Assembly (NCBI RefSeq): GCF_914767665.1
Contig: NC_059503.1
Coordinates: 22,320,001-22,384,000, forward strand
DNA length: 64,000 nucleotides
From: Harmonia axyridis
Taxonomy: Eukaryota; Arthropoda; Insecta; Coleoptera; Coccinellidae
Reading direction: 5' to 3'
Every line of letters begins with the position of its first letter. Within the stretch, counting starts at the first letter, position 1. This document shows, piece by piece, positions 12,361 through 22,029 of this stretch. Under the pieces are notes generated by a model. It saw only the letters and a program-made list of their open reading frames with translations, did no database searches and was not told the DNA's origin. The position numbers and the translations under genes are program-made.

Positions 12361-13080
12361 GGTCGTTACGGCTCTGTTAGCCTGCCGGGAACTGCGACCA
12401 AATAGATCTTTTGTTCTTAACCCTACATACATACAAACCCAGACCCAGGGAGGCCGTCGATGCTGTTAATGAAGCCGAAGACATCCTTAGGAACCTTAGC
12501 TATTACTTCGTGAGTATCCAGAACTGACTTTCCCATGTGAGTGATTCTTAGGCCTGTCAGCTCCAGGCATTTGCACACTATGTGTTCGGCTGTTTCTACC
12601 TCCTTTCCACAGAGTCTGCAGATGTCATCAGCTAACTAAGCCATGCGGTACAAAAGGTATTTGCACCGACAGTGTCCTGTCAGCAGACCCACCATTACCC
12701 GAAGCTCAGCTCGTGGTAGCTTCAGGAGCTATCTGGTCGGTGAAAGCACCACAAATTTATTTTCCTGAGCAAGACCCGGGGGTTTTCTCCCATTGTAGTA
12801 CCGCTGTCTTGTATTGATATTTTCCAAGCCCACAGAAGGGCTCAGGACCAACAGGTGACAACCTTGATGCTCTTCTTGCAAGTTCATCGGCTTTTTCATT
12901 TCCTTCAATACCACAATGCCCCGGTACCCATAATTGAGTTACTTTATTGCCTCTGGCCAGTTGCTTCATGGCATTAAGTCACTTCCATGTCAGTGAAGAT
13001 CCCTGACTATATGATTCCAGGGCTCAGTGTGGCCTGGCTGTTCATAGTGATTTGAATACGCACCCCTTTGAGGTTTTTTT
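12361..13080 (-). pseudogene. LINE 3' fragment: RNase H domain and C-terminal zinc motif
   Basis: On the minus strand a decayed ORF2 C-terminus is visible. It starts with an RNase H-like stretch (about 13060-12970), then 'LWVPGHCGIEGNEKADELAR' (about 12930-12870), the RNase H signature with its His and Asp. Towards the C-terminus comes 'DDICRLCGKEVETAEHIVCKC' near 12640-12575, the CCHC-like zinc motif that ends I/R1-type LINE proteins. Stops and frameshifts occur near 12985, 12760 and 12640. It is a dead, 5'-truncated copy of the RNase H-bearing class, different from the LINE at 6735. Confidence 0.8.
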
Positions 13081-13410
13081 TTGAGACACTCTTGGGTGCA
13101 AGTGTAGACAGCTAGTGTCCCGGTTTGTAGGATAGAGGGATCAAGAAAAGGGATAGTTCACCATAATGTAAAATTGGCAGTGTTTTTTCTGATGATTCGG
13201 AATCTCTACGTTTCATGTTATAGGGAGAAAAACCAAATCATTGCACAAACTTGCAGCTTTTAATTTTTGAGAGGTCATTTCCCCAACAGAACGCTCTATC
13301 ATATTGTCATAATGTGTAATTTTCGAATTTTAATCCGGAAATAGTCTCAAAATGATGAGACTTGTGGCGGCTTCTCATAAAGCCCACAAAGCAACAATAA
13401 TAAAAAACAG
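13081..13410. other. Gene-free spacer
   Basis: No gene or element ends seen between the LINE fragment and the SINE. It contains a T-rich run near 13073-13083. Confidence 0.4.
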
Positions 13411-13417
13411 CACTCAG

Positions 13418-13481
13418 TGGCCTAGAGGCTAAGACTGTGTTCTCACTCACCGAGATGCAACAAGGTCCCGGGTTCGAGTCC
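13418..13481 (+). promoter_or_regulatory. RNA polymerase III A box and B box
   Basis: The A box TGGCCTAGAGG is at 13418-13428 and the B box GGTTCGAGTCC at 13471-13481. The B box matches the consensus perfectly and the spacing (53 bp start to start) is that of tRNA-type internal promoters. The first T run able to stop Pol III on this strand comes well downstream, near 13751. Confidence 0.75.
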
Positions 13482-13512
13482 CGGCGGTTCCCGATAATAA
13501 TAAATTCCCCAA

Positions 13513-13588
13513 GCGTCTGTGACACGGCACACACAATTATACCAAAGTCACACTGATGAGTCCGGTGTGTGTGCCAGGGACGAAACGC
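13513..13588 (+). ncRNA. Hammerhead ribozyme motif (stem III open, type III topology)
   Basis: The parts in order are: stem III strand GCGU (13513-13516); C17 (13517) with predicted cleavage after it; stem I UGUGAC (13518-13523); a 23-nt loop; GUCACA (13547-13552), six perfect pairs; core CUGAUGA (13553-13559); stem II GUCC (13560-13563); a 14-nt loop; GGAC (13578-13581); core GAA plus A15.1 (13582-13585), where A15.1 pairs with U16.1; then CGC (13586-13588), closing stem III. Every conserved core position is present. Loop I GGCACACACA (13526-13535) is the exact complement of TGTGTGTGCC in loop II (13566-13575). Stem III is short (4 bp). Activity is inferred from the sequence, not shown. Confidence 0.82.
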
Positions 13589-13726
13589 ATAAGTAGGTAT
13601 ACGTGAAATCCTACAGACTTAAAATCGCCATAAATACGATTACTCTCCAACGGAAAAAAGAGGAACATATCAGGAAAGGTTAGGATCTCGAATCTTATAT
13701 TTCCTACATAAATCTTATACAAAAGC

Positions 13727-14293
13727 TTAGTCTATTTGAACAACACCACCAACTTTTCCTATCGCTTCTTTCAATTTATCAGCTTCATTTTTAGAAATGT
13801 CAGCCTTAACAACTGCTGGTGCAGACTCAACAAACTTTTTAGCCTGTACCAAGTTCATACCTTCCATAATTCCTTTCATTTCCTTAATAAGGGCTACTTT
13901 TTGTTTTTCTTCAAATTTCATTAGTTTAACTCTAAAACTGGATTTTGCTTTTAGTGGTACATCATCATGATCCTCAGTGGGGGCTGCTGCAGGACCTGCT
14001 TCCTGTACTGCACTTATATCTGAGAGGTTCAAGCGTTTCTTGAGGAGGTCACTCAGCTCGCTTACCTCTAGAAGGTTCAATTTTGAAATATCATTAAATA
14101 ATCTTTCAATTTTTTCAGACACAGGCTTATCTACATTTGATGGGGGAGGTATGGTTAAATTTTCAATAGCGGGTGATGCAGCTGTGCTAGATGGTGCTGT
14201 GGAGTAATTTTGTCCTAATACTCTGAGAGATGATGAACTGAGAGAAGTGCTTCTTCTGGCACATTGGTGTAGACAAAATCTTACAGACTGCAT
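13727..14293 (-). CDS. mRpL12: Mitochondrial ribosomal protein L12 (bL12m)
   Basis: 188 codons, uninterrupted, ATG at 14293-14291. The first ~45 residues are rich in Arg, Ser and Ala with few acids, a mitochondrial targeting sequence. About residues 58-92 (KIERLFNDISKLNLLEVSEL...) form the L7/L12 N-terminal dimerisation helices that bind uL10m on the large-subunit stalk. An Ala/Pro/Asp-rich hinge follows (about 95-115). The C-terminal globular domain (about 118-188) contains FEEKQKVALIKEMKGI..MNLVQAKKFVESAP..VKADISKNEADKLKEAI, the surface that recruits translation factors. The length equals the animal family norm (about 180-200). No intron is present, so it may be a functional retrocopy or an ancestrally intronless gene. 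The reading frame is intact and appears constrained. Confidence 0.95.
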   Translation of the reverse strand: MQSVRFCLHQCARRSTSLSSSSLRVLGQNYSTAPSSTAASPAIENLTIPPPSNVDKPVSEKIERLFNDISKLNLLEVSELSDLLKKRLNLSDISAVQEAGPAAAPTEDHDDVPLKAKSSFRVKLMKFEEKQKVALIKEMKGIMEGMNLVQAKKFVESAPAVVKADISKNEADKLKEAIGKVGGVVQID

Positions 14294-15286
14294 TTTTTTT
14301 AATAGATTTATAAAATCTAATAGGATATCACACTTTAGCGTAATTTACTTCAATTTGAGGTCGAGATTGAGTTCATTAAGGGGCAAAATCCGAACAGGGG
14401 TTCCGTAAATACGTTTGTTTGAAATTTTGATTTCCCTATAATTCAAACTAGTCAAACTACCAATTCAATGGTGATGAAAATTTACATTTGGAGGTAGAAT
14501 GGACATTTTGTATCCCTTAGCAAATATTCATCTTGGTCGCGTTAGTCGAACCAGTGAAAAACGGAGATAGATATTATAAGGACTTTGTGGTCTCCAAGAC
14601 TGCATGAATGGAAGAACTCTCAAAAGTTTCTGAGATCAGACCTTTTCTTGATTTTTTTCAAATTCGACCCCTCTCTTTTTACTTTCAAGCATGACTGATA
14701 TATTGAGTTGGATAATAATTCTTGAGATCGATAGTTGCCATTTGAGATATGCAATAAATCGCTTGATTTTCTTGGATTCTATCAGTTAAATTACCATATT
14801 CCGATATGAAATATACCTTCTGAAATAAGTTTTTATGAAGGCAATAAATAACAGTGTGCACTCGCCGACCCGATGAGAATCAATCGAAATTACCCATAAC
14901 TTTCAACGGCGTAATGAGAGAGATATTCGAATACCAAATATAAAATAATTTCACTTTTGAGGTAAAGGAAGAAGACGTACAGTTCTCTCGTTGCATTCCG
15001 GTATTTAATGAGGTTAATCGAGTGCGCTTGAGGACTCTTTCGGCTTTATTCTTGGATCTCTGCTCATGTACTGCACATACATTATTCAGTTTGGAATTGT
15101 TTCGTCTCGCAATTAAGCTTTTCTTCGAGCGTAATTATAAAATGTATTCGTTGTCGATGTTATCTCTGAAAGAAGTGTGGAATTGTGATTCACCAGGCTG
15201 AATACTGAGCGATTGTATGGGAATGTTTTTGATTGATGAATGTTGGAGAAATTAGTGCAATGACGAAATTCATGGTTTCTTAGGTA
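14294..15286. other. mRpL12 5' flank and decayed dispersed repeat
   Basis: The proximal part should hold the mRpL12 promoter. No TATA box is evident. From about 14395 ('ggggttccgtaaatacg') to about 14660 there is a copy of a dispersed repeat. It shares phrases with 22970-23110, such as 'gttccgtaaata' and 'gaggtagaatgga'. No other gene seen. Confidence 0.45.
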
Positions 15287-15847
15287 CCGGGTTTTTCACC
15301 ATAATTTGACCCCCCCTTTAACTTTGTTAATAAAAGAGGTACAAAAAAATGTTTTCCACAAAAGTTTCACGAAATTCACTAGTGTTTTTTGAAATGATTC
15401 CACAAAACGAAATATACAGGGTGGGCAACATATTAATTGCAACTTCATTTTTTCAAATGGAACACCCTGTATATTTTCTATATTTACTAGTTTTTTCTCC
15501 TGACTTTGAATATATAACATATGTTTGATCTATCTCTCTTATTCTGAGTACCACAGAGTTTGAAATTTCAAGAACAACCTGGCATGCTGAGTAATCAGTT
15601 TTTAAGTGGTAGGCTGCGATAACTCAAAATGCCCAAACATATGTTAAATATTTGAAATCATGGGAAAAAGAGCTAGTCAAATATAGAAAAATATACAGGG
15701 TGTTCCATTTGAAAAAATTAAGTTGCAATCAATATGTTGCCCACCCTGTATATATTTCGTTTGTGAAGTAATTTTAAAAAACGCTAGTCGATTTTTTTAA
15801 TAATAAAGTTAAAAGAGGGGGGGGTCAAATTATGGTGAAAAACCCGG
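15287..15847. repeat. Foldback element with nested inverted repeats
   Basis: The ends are inverted copies of CCGGGTTTTTCACCATAATT followed by a C-run. Inside are a second pair of inverted blocks containing 'tacagggtgggcaacatatt' (about 15414) and its complement (about 15733-15753). A third pair has 'aaatggaacaccctgta' against 'tacagggtgttccattt'. The whole 561 bp folds into one long imperfect hairpin. It has no coding capacity and resembles a MITE of the 'acagggtgt' group that recurs in this window. Confidence 0.7.
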
Positions 15848-17929
15848 TTCACTTGAATATCAAGACAAGAATTACACTTGAATAGTTCTTGGATATACAA
15901 ACGAAAATCAAAGCTTCCTCAGATAATTAAAAAAAAATGTATAAACATAAGCTCGGAAAGTCTTTGTTTTCGAGATACAGGTTGTTGAAGTTATTTTTTA
16001 GTTTTTTTCTCATAGCATCTTCACTTTATCAGATATTCAACTAGAATTCAGCATAAATTTTCTAATTTGGAGTTCATATCATGTGATAGGTCAATTTCGA
16101 TTGCAGGAGAGTGATCTACAGGGTGTCCGCTTTTTTCTTCCAGAACTTTTTTGGTGGACCACTGATAGTGTACAAATTATAAAAAAAAACTATAGTACCT
16201 AATAGTTTTGCCGTATCTGTCATCAGTCGAGAGAAAATTTCAATTAATTGTCTGTAAATCACCAGGAAATTCCTAATTTTCATAAAAATACAGTGAGTAA
16301 GCTGTGATGAATTAATCAATGATAACTTTTCGACTTGGTGCTTACTTGTCCAATCAGTAGCAATGATTCATCAAGATTCGATCAACTCGTACAATCAAAA
16401 CCAGAACCATAGGAAATTCAAAAAGAATATTGGAAAACAGAAATCTAATATTTCAGTGACAACAGATCCGACTGAGTTGGCATTTTGTGTGTATATATGG
16501 AAGGGCAGTTTCAACCTTCGTGCAAAATTTTGTGCTAATACTTGCGTCAGAACAAGCAGAATATGGAAAAGGACGAAAAAATACTATAGTCCCGGTGTTA
16601 GCTCGACCGTTGGTTCGGTCCAGCGGGGTCAGGTAGTGACTACATCTCCAGTCTCGGCTGAAATATTGCGATAAAAAATTTGAACCATGGTGATTAGAAA
16701 AGCACAAGAGGACCAAGGTACTTTCGGATTTCTATATAAGCTCTTTCTTTTTCCTGTATATGACATTGTGTTGAAAGTAGAAACGTTGATTTGTTTTTAT
16801 GGCATGTCACTTTTCTGATTAATTAAGTAATTGTATTTCACAATGATTGCACTTCAGGGCCACATATTTCGGGAACTAAGAAACCAGGAAGTTTAGACTT
16901 CAGAAGATAGGACCGAGTTGAAATTTTGCCTGCATACACTATAGAATATTCTAATATTTCAAGCTTCGTACATAATTTCGTTTTAATAGTTTCCTCAGAA
17001 CCATAGTATGTTTTCCTCATTTCTCATTATGAATTAGTAATGTTTGTGCAATTTCATGTACCTTTATGCGATGCTCGTTACTCTTTTATAGTTAATTTTT
17101 TTATAGCAGACTTTATGATCAGTTTTAGGATGAAAATTATTTTTGGTCTGCTATTTCGAAATTTTCGCTTGCCTTTCAAAGTTAAGTTTGCCTTCTCTAA
17201 GTTCACAGATTATTGTAACTGCCTTTACTTCTACAATTTGATGAAACATTTATGGGTATTCGGGTTAGGGTTAGAGCATAGAGCTTTTTCTAATACATAC
17301 TAATATAAGGTATTTTATAGTTGCAAGACTGTGGAGGGGTGATTTTTATTGTTACAAACATTGGTAATGTATTTCATTTGCTGTTTCAGAATGTGAATCA
17401 ACAAAGTATTGCGAAATTTCTATTTCTTTAAATTTCCTCCAATACAATTTTTTTTAGATTCATCAAGGAATTTTAATTCAAATCTAGTAGCTTTGTCCTT
17501 TTGTAAACCAATCACGTTGCAAACATGTAATACCTTCGTAGTGATACATAATACATAATAAAACCTCATAAGAAAAGCCGACACAGGACGATTATGACCA
17601 GATTGCCACTTTCCTCGAAGAACCTGAGGAATATCTAATACCATTTGAAAATTATAAGCTTCTTCCGACCCGAGTTCACTTTTACAATCGTGTAAAGCGT
17701 AGCAAAGCTCGCACGTAGACGATTCTCCAATTATGGGATTTCTATTTATCGGTCAGCAGAGTGCAAAGTCACAAGAGGAGAAAGGAACCGTGAAGTGGGT
17801 CGAAGATGCTTCCGGCATGGACATTATCAGGAGCTGACTCTGTTTATGGAAAGATCTAAGGATTTGATGAGATGGAGATGATAATATAACAGTCCACTCA
17901 ATAAGTCTCGGGCCTAACCAGTAAGAACA
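15848..17929. other. Gene-free stretch, dispersed repeats
   Basis: 15880-16180 is a member of the 'acagggtgt' repeat group, alignable by eye with 46600-46920 (shared ends near 'gaacttttttt', 'gatatt caa', 'gttcatat..gtgata'). 16360-17010 contains two or three units of the ~125-bp dispersed repeat (phrases 'agaaccatagg' / 'gatccgactgagttg' / 'caagcttcg'). Open frames here are repeat-derived. No host gene seen. Confidence 0.45.
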
Positions 17930-18560
17930 CAATTTTTCTTGAAAGTTCGACATTATTCATCCACATAATCACAATCAAGTGTGATACATGCATTCCAACG
18001 GTCCAGGCCCCTTCTGTAGGAATATTAGTCTTTGCTTTCAAAATAGCCTTCAACGTCAACAATTATTACTTCTTAATTTAAGCAAGATTTCTATTTTTTG
18101 TGGAGTAGGTATTCTTTTGAGGTTTTCATAAAAATAAGAAGTCATTGGGGGGACCAGATCTTGATAATGAGCGGAGGGGCACCAGTAGTTGAAAGATTAA
18201 TTTGTTCAATTGGTCAATGATTTTCGTAGACTTGTCAAAAATCATTGTTTTGGCGAAAGAATTTTTTCATTTCGCATTTGAGGACGTTTTTTCTTAATTT
18301 CTCTACTTAATCGATCATCTAACGTTATGGTTTACGTTGATGGTTTTACCTTTGTCAAGATACCATACATTTCCCAAAATACAAATGCCATAATCTTGCC
18401 AGCTGATTTCTGATTTAGATCTGGTCGCTTCAGACAGATTTTTCCGTCTACTTCTCACTCAACTGAATCGATGATGAATCCATGTTTCCACTGTCATATA
18501 TCGATGATGTGAAAAATCCTTGTTTACAAATGTTATACGTACCTATATGTTCATATTGGG
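17930..18560 (-). pseudogene. Decayed mariner transposase, C-terminal half
   Basis: The reverse strand reads, through many stops, the mariner order: 'TVETWIHHRF' (about 18500), 'SEISWQDYGICILGNVWYLDKGKTIN' (around 18420-18350), 'SIDQLNKLIFQLLVP' region (about 18220) where the D34D motif should be, and a final 'TEGAWTVGMHV' (about 18010). The catalytic residues are not all intact. It is an old mariner-clade copy with no clear inverted repeats remaining. Confidence 0.65.
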
Positions 18561-19669
18561 TGTAAAAAGATTCTGTACCTACTTGTTCAAGTTCTTTTGC
18601 AAAAAAGGTAAGCCTTGTTCATTCACAATTCAGAAATTCATAGGACCTCAATATTTCACGTTCTACTAGTCCGATATTCATGAAATTCAATAAGGATATT
18701 GGGTAGAAATTTTAGCTGTTCCGGATATACTTTACGAATTGCATAAGAACTTATAGTTTCAATATTTCACGTTTTACTGGTGTGATTTCGATGAAATTTG
18801 ATATGGTTATAAAGGTTTATGTTGAACGTTGTGCATGCGCCAATTAGTATTTATCGGCAGGATCGAAAATAGTGTACTATAGAGGGCAAATTTTGAAAGG
18901 ACCTACTATCTGGTCCATCTGACACGAATCAACAATACATTTCTGTCTTTGCCAATGCCTGTTCCTAACACATACGAAATCTATTCCTACTTTACCTATT
19001 GAGCATCATGACGAGAGTCTTCTCTTCTTCTCGCCTAAGTACACGTCTCTCCAATGTAAACCTATCGGAAGGAAAGAATATGTCAACGCCTCCATAATCA
19101 TCATCTCTTGGCGATACGTCGCTAAGTGCGTTTTAACCTTAAGAAGAACCGTTCAAGCACCATATTGTTATTTGTTTACCTAACTGGAAATGTTTGAATA
19201 CTCCACTCAAACCAGAAAAAAATTGTACGTACCTAATATTCAATGGTGATCTGAATCACTACTCCAAAACCAAAACTATGCATATAATAATGAAATAATC
19301 AGTATATAGGTAGCTGTTAACAGGTTATCGGCCCCTTCTTGTCATATCTTCCGTTTATACTAGCCGAGTTAAAATAATAATTGGTCATTACAGGCTATTA
19401 AAAGTCTTTTACAGTTTTATAGGACCTAATCTCCTCCAATTTTTTTGTTATTCTATTCATTATGTGGTCATTTTTCTTTTGAGACAAATAAACATTATTA
19501 TTATTTGATAATAAATAAACTTTGAGAAAAAAAATTTTTTATAATTTCGATTTTCGGTCTACCTATGTTGATTCTATTATCTGAGTGTGAATATCCTGTT
19601 ATATCACAATAGGTTTGAATTTTTCATAAATCTCATTCACAAAATGTTGGAATGATAATATTAGCAATA
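18561..19669. other. Gene-free stretch with a retroposon tail
   Basis: 18640-18810 has two loosely repeated segments ('caatatttcacgtt(c/t)tact'). 19412-19505 ends in 'aataaacattattattatt', similar to the (ATT)n-tailed fragment at 37445-37548, and may be a 5'-truncated retroposon end. No gene seen. Confidence 0.4.
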
Positions 19670-19840
19670 ATAATTGAGGCTTTCACGACCGGTCTGTACA
19701 ACAGAGTTGGAAAATACCGGGCTTTTCGGCCGTGGCCCAGTCTCTGAAGATGATTATCGAAGTAATAGGCGAAACGTCAGGTGAAAAACCGACTAGACCT
19801 AAACTAAAAGACTGGAATTTTACAACTCTGTTGAATATGA
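19670..19840 (+). repeat. Retroelement-like fragment with CTGAAGATG..CGAAACGTC motif
   Basis: The segment contains 'ttcggccgtggccca', then CTGAAGATG (about 19745) and GGCGAAACGTCAGG (about 19769). These words recur in arthropod repeats, including Penelope-like elements as I recall. AACAGAGTTG (about 19700) and CAACTCTGTT (about 19825) form an inverted repeat around it. The assignment to a named family is tentative. Confidence 0.4.
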
Positions 19841-19998
19841 AAAGAATTAGATATCAGAATAGCCCAAGGTACGGAGTTCTTTCCTTCAATACTTTTTTTC
19901 ATTTGTGACCGCTCGTTCCCCGAACAGATTACGTCATAATTTAGTCACAATATCTGTATTTTTCGAATATTAAAGCAGAAATGATTTCAAACGATAAT

Positions 19999-20132
19999 GG
20001 CCAGTTGCACCGTTTGCCTAAACATTGATTAAAATTTGAACATCGATTAATTTCTGATTTCTCTTAATAAATCAGAAGGTAATCAATGTTTGAATTTTTA
20101 ATCAATGTTTAGGCAAATGGTGCAACTAGCCA
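19999..20132. repeat. Small foldback MITE
   Basis: The left arm GGCCAGTTGCACCGTTTGCC is mirrored by GGCAAATGGTGCAACTAGCC at the right. Internal blocks 'aaacattgattaaa', 'aacat(c)gatta' and 'tctgatt' are also inverted, so the 134 bp forms a nearly continuous hairpin. It has no coding capacity. The target duplication is ambiguous because the flanks are themselves palindromic (AAT/ATT). Confidence 0.7.
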
Positions 20133-20781
20133 TTCAAGATTCAACTCACAGATGATAGTTTTTCAAATTCGCTAGAACTAACTAAATATCAGGGTAGGGA
20201 CTAGGGGTTCCGTTAATATCATTCGGATATTATTATTATTATTCTTCATAATTCATTTAAAGGAGGCAGATTCGGTAGGAATGAAATATTGAATGAACTT
20301 GTGAAATCAATGAAAAATGTATATCGTCTCAACAAAACCAGAGAAAATATAGAAGATCCATAAACAATAATCCATTCTCCCTGAACACAGAACCGTCAGA
20401 GTTATAAATGACATTTCTAAACTTCATGCGAGCCTTCAAACTGATCACATCATTAAAACCATAGAAAATTCAAGAAAATATTGGAAAAAAAAATATCCAA
20501 TAGGCAACAGGTCTGATCCGGTTAAGATTTTGCGTGTGTATGGAATATCAATTTCTTAGTTCATCTAAAATTTCGTGGAAAGTGTATCTGATAAAAAGTA
20601 TAGAAAATATAAGCATAATATTGAAAAAAAAATTATTCCATTGTATACCAGAATGTTAATTATTATTCATTCAAACTCTTATTGTAATGAACGATGAGTA
20701 TAGCAGATAAAAAATGAATCAAAAACGACTGAAAGTAACTCTATTGAAAATGAAATAAATACGCTCAGTCAGAAATAAGTA
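20133..20781. other. Gene-free stretch with ~125-bp dispersed repeat
   Basis: 20430-20640 carries units of the dispersed repeat ('aaccatagaaaattcaagaa', 'gtctgatccggttaagat', 'tcatctaaaatttcgtgg'). No gene seen. Confidence 0.4.
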
Positions 20782-20943
20782 GGGGAGACCAGGGCTAGTT
20801 GACCACAGGGGTAAGTTGGCCCACCGGATTTAATTTCTAGTGCTTTTTCATTTCGTTTGTGCTTGGGGCTAGTTGACCAACCCGACATCAACACATAAAC
20901 CGAATTTTACTCTCAAACTATGTGAATTACAATTTATTTTGAT

Positions 20944-21206
20944 CAGGCGCGGATCCAGGCCCCACTTTTGGGGGGGGGGAACTTTTAGATACTCAAAATA
21001 CTGAAAATGTGGACCCCAGACACTTTCGCCATTTTGGGACGTCATTTTCTTCCCAAAATGTATTGAAGGAGAAATTTTTGCTGATATAGTAATTATTTGA
21101 GCCTAGGTATGTCAAATTCTAGGATGGACGGCAAAATTTAAGAGGTGCCTGGGTCATTTGGGGGGGGAACGTTCCCCCAGTTCCCCCCCCCGTGGATCCG
21201 AACCTG
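20944..21206. mobile_element. hAT-type MITE nested in the larger element
   Basis: 263 bp flanked by the 8-bp duplication ATTTTGAT (20936-20943 and 21207-21214). The ends CAGGCGCGGATCCAGG and CGTGGATCCGAACCTG are inverted repeats, with G-runs and C-runs just inside. An 8-bp duplication with CAG..CTG-like ends indicates hAT. It has no coding capacity. Confidence 0.8.
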
Positions 21207-21298
21207 ATTTTGATGCACTTTATAGTGGCTAAAACCCGAAGCATTTCAACCTTGTGTCGCTGACTAACCAATTTTCTTCTTCTCCATTCTTCAATGTA

Positions 21299-21817
21299 GG
21301 GGTTGTCCATTAATCACGTGAGGCTTGAAAGGGGGGGGGAGGGGTTTGATAAAAATCACGAAAATATCACAAGGGGGAGGGGGGGGGGTGTAGTAAGATA
21401 TCACGTGTATTTATTTTTTCGTCAAACGCGCGATTTTTAAACAAATATTAAGCGGCACGGCGCGGCGTGTAGTGACCTTGACTACATTAAATATATTCAT
21501 GTACTAGTACAATACATGTTTTTCCTATGATTACACTTTTCGTTTATTATTATTGTTATGGCAATCAAAAAAAACTTGCAACCTGGTGTAGACATTTTTA
21601 TTATGGTCCTTAATTTCAGAAGAAAGATTATAGTTTATACCTGTATTTAAATTAAGATAATATTCAGAAAATTTTAAGATTCGTTGTAGGTACTAAAAAT
21701 ACACGTGATGTTGAGAAGGAGGAGGGGGGGTGGTCTTAAACCTCACTACGTATCACCAATGGGGGAGGGGGGTTTAAAAAATGCTAAAAAAAGATCACGT
21801 GATTAATGGACAACCCC
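21299..21817. mobile_element. MITE with GGGGTTGTCC ends nested in the larger element
   Basis: The ends GGGGTTGTCCATTAATCACG and CGTGATTAATGGACAACCCC are perfect inverted repeats, extending to the E-box-like CACGTGA. GTA lies on both sides (21296-21298, 21818-21820) as a 3-bp duplication. Subterminal G-rich runs (aaggggggggga, gggggaggggg) occur at both ends in inverted arrangement. Non-coding, 519 bp. Confidence 0.8.
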
Positions 21818-22029
21818 GTAGGCAAGTTGCTTGTTCATTCTTCGCCTCTTTGTCTAGTTAGATCTTATCTTAGGTTGTCGCTTCCTTGGTCGTCCAATAC
21901 TCCTGCGACCTGAAGGTGACTTATCACGAGCGATTTTCACCATTCGGTTGATTTGTCTGTTGCATCCGACTTTTTTTTAATTTATATAATTTAAAAAAAT
22001 TGAGTGTGTCAACTAGCCCTGGTCTCCCC

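Larger units (their letters stand above)
13411..13640 (+). repeat. tRNA-derived SINE carrying a hammerhead ribozyme body
   Basis: The head (about 13411-13490) has tRNA-like A and B boxes and a T-arm-like stem, CCGGG-TTCGAGT-CCCGG. No acceptor-stem pairing is present, so it is a SINE head and not a tRNA gene. The body (about 13491-13640) contains a complete hammerhead fold at 13513-13588 on the same strand. The 3' boundary is uncertain and no clear tail or target duplication was found. It lies in the 3' flank of mRpL12, antisense to that gene. Confidence 0.7.
20782..22029. mobile_element. Non-autonomous DNA transposon, host of two nested MITEs
   Basis: The ends are GGGGAGACCAGGGCTAGTTG at left and its exact inverse CAACTAGCCCTGGTCTCCCC at right, with TA on both outer sides (20780-20781 and 22030-22031). 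The internal left end repeats 'ctagttgacc' (about 20868). The minus strand between 21970 and 21855 can be read as a short basic segment ending GRRSIGRPRKRQPK, possibly a transposase tail. Removing the two inner insertions (20944-21206 and 21299-21817) leaves about 455 bp. The superfamily is not assigned. Confidence 0.75.

Noticed and set aside
13411..13490. tRNA gene
   Set aside because: A and B boxes and a T-arm are present but the 5' and 3' ends cannot form an acceptor stem, so it is a SINE head.
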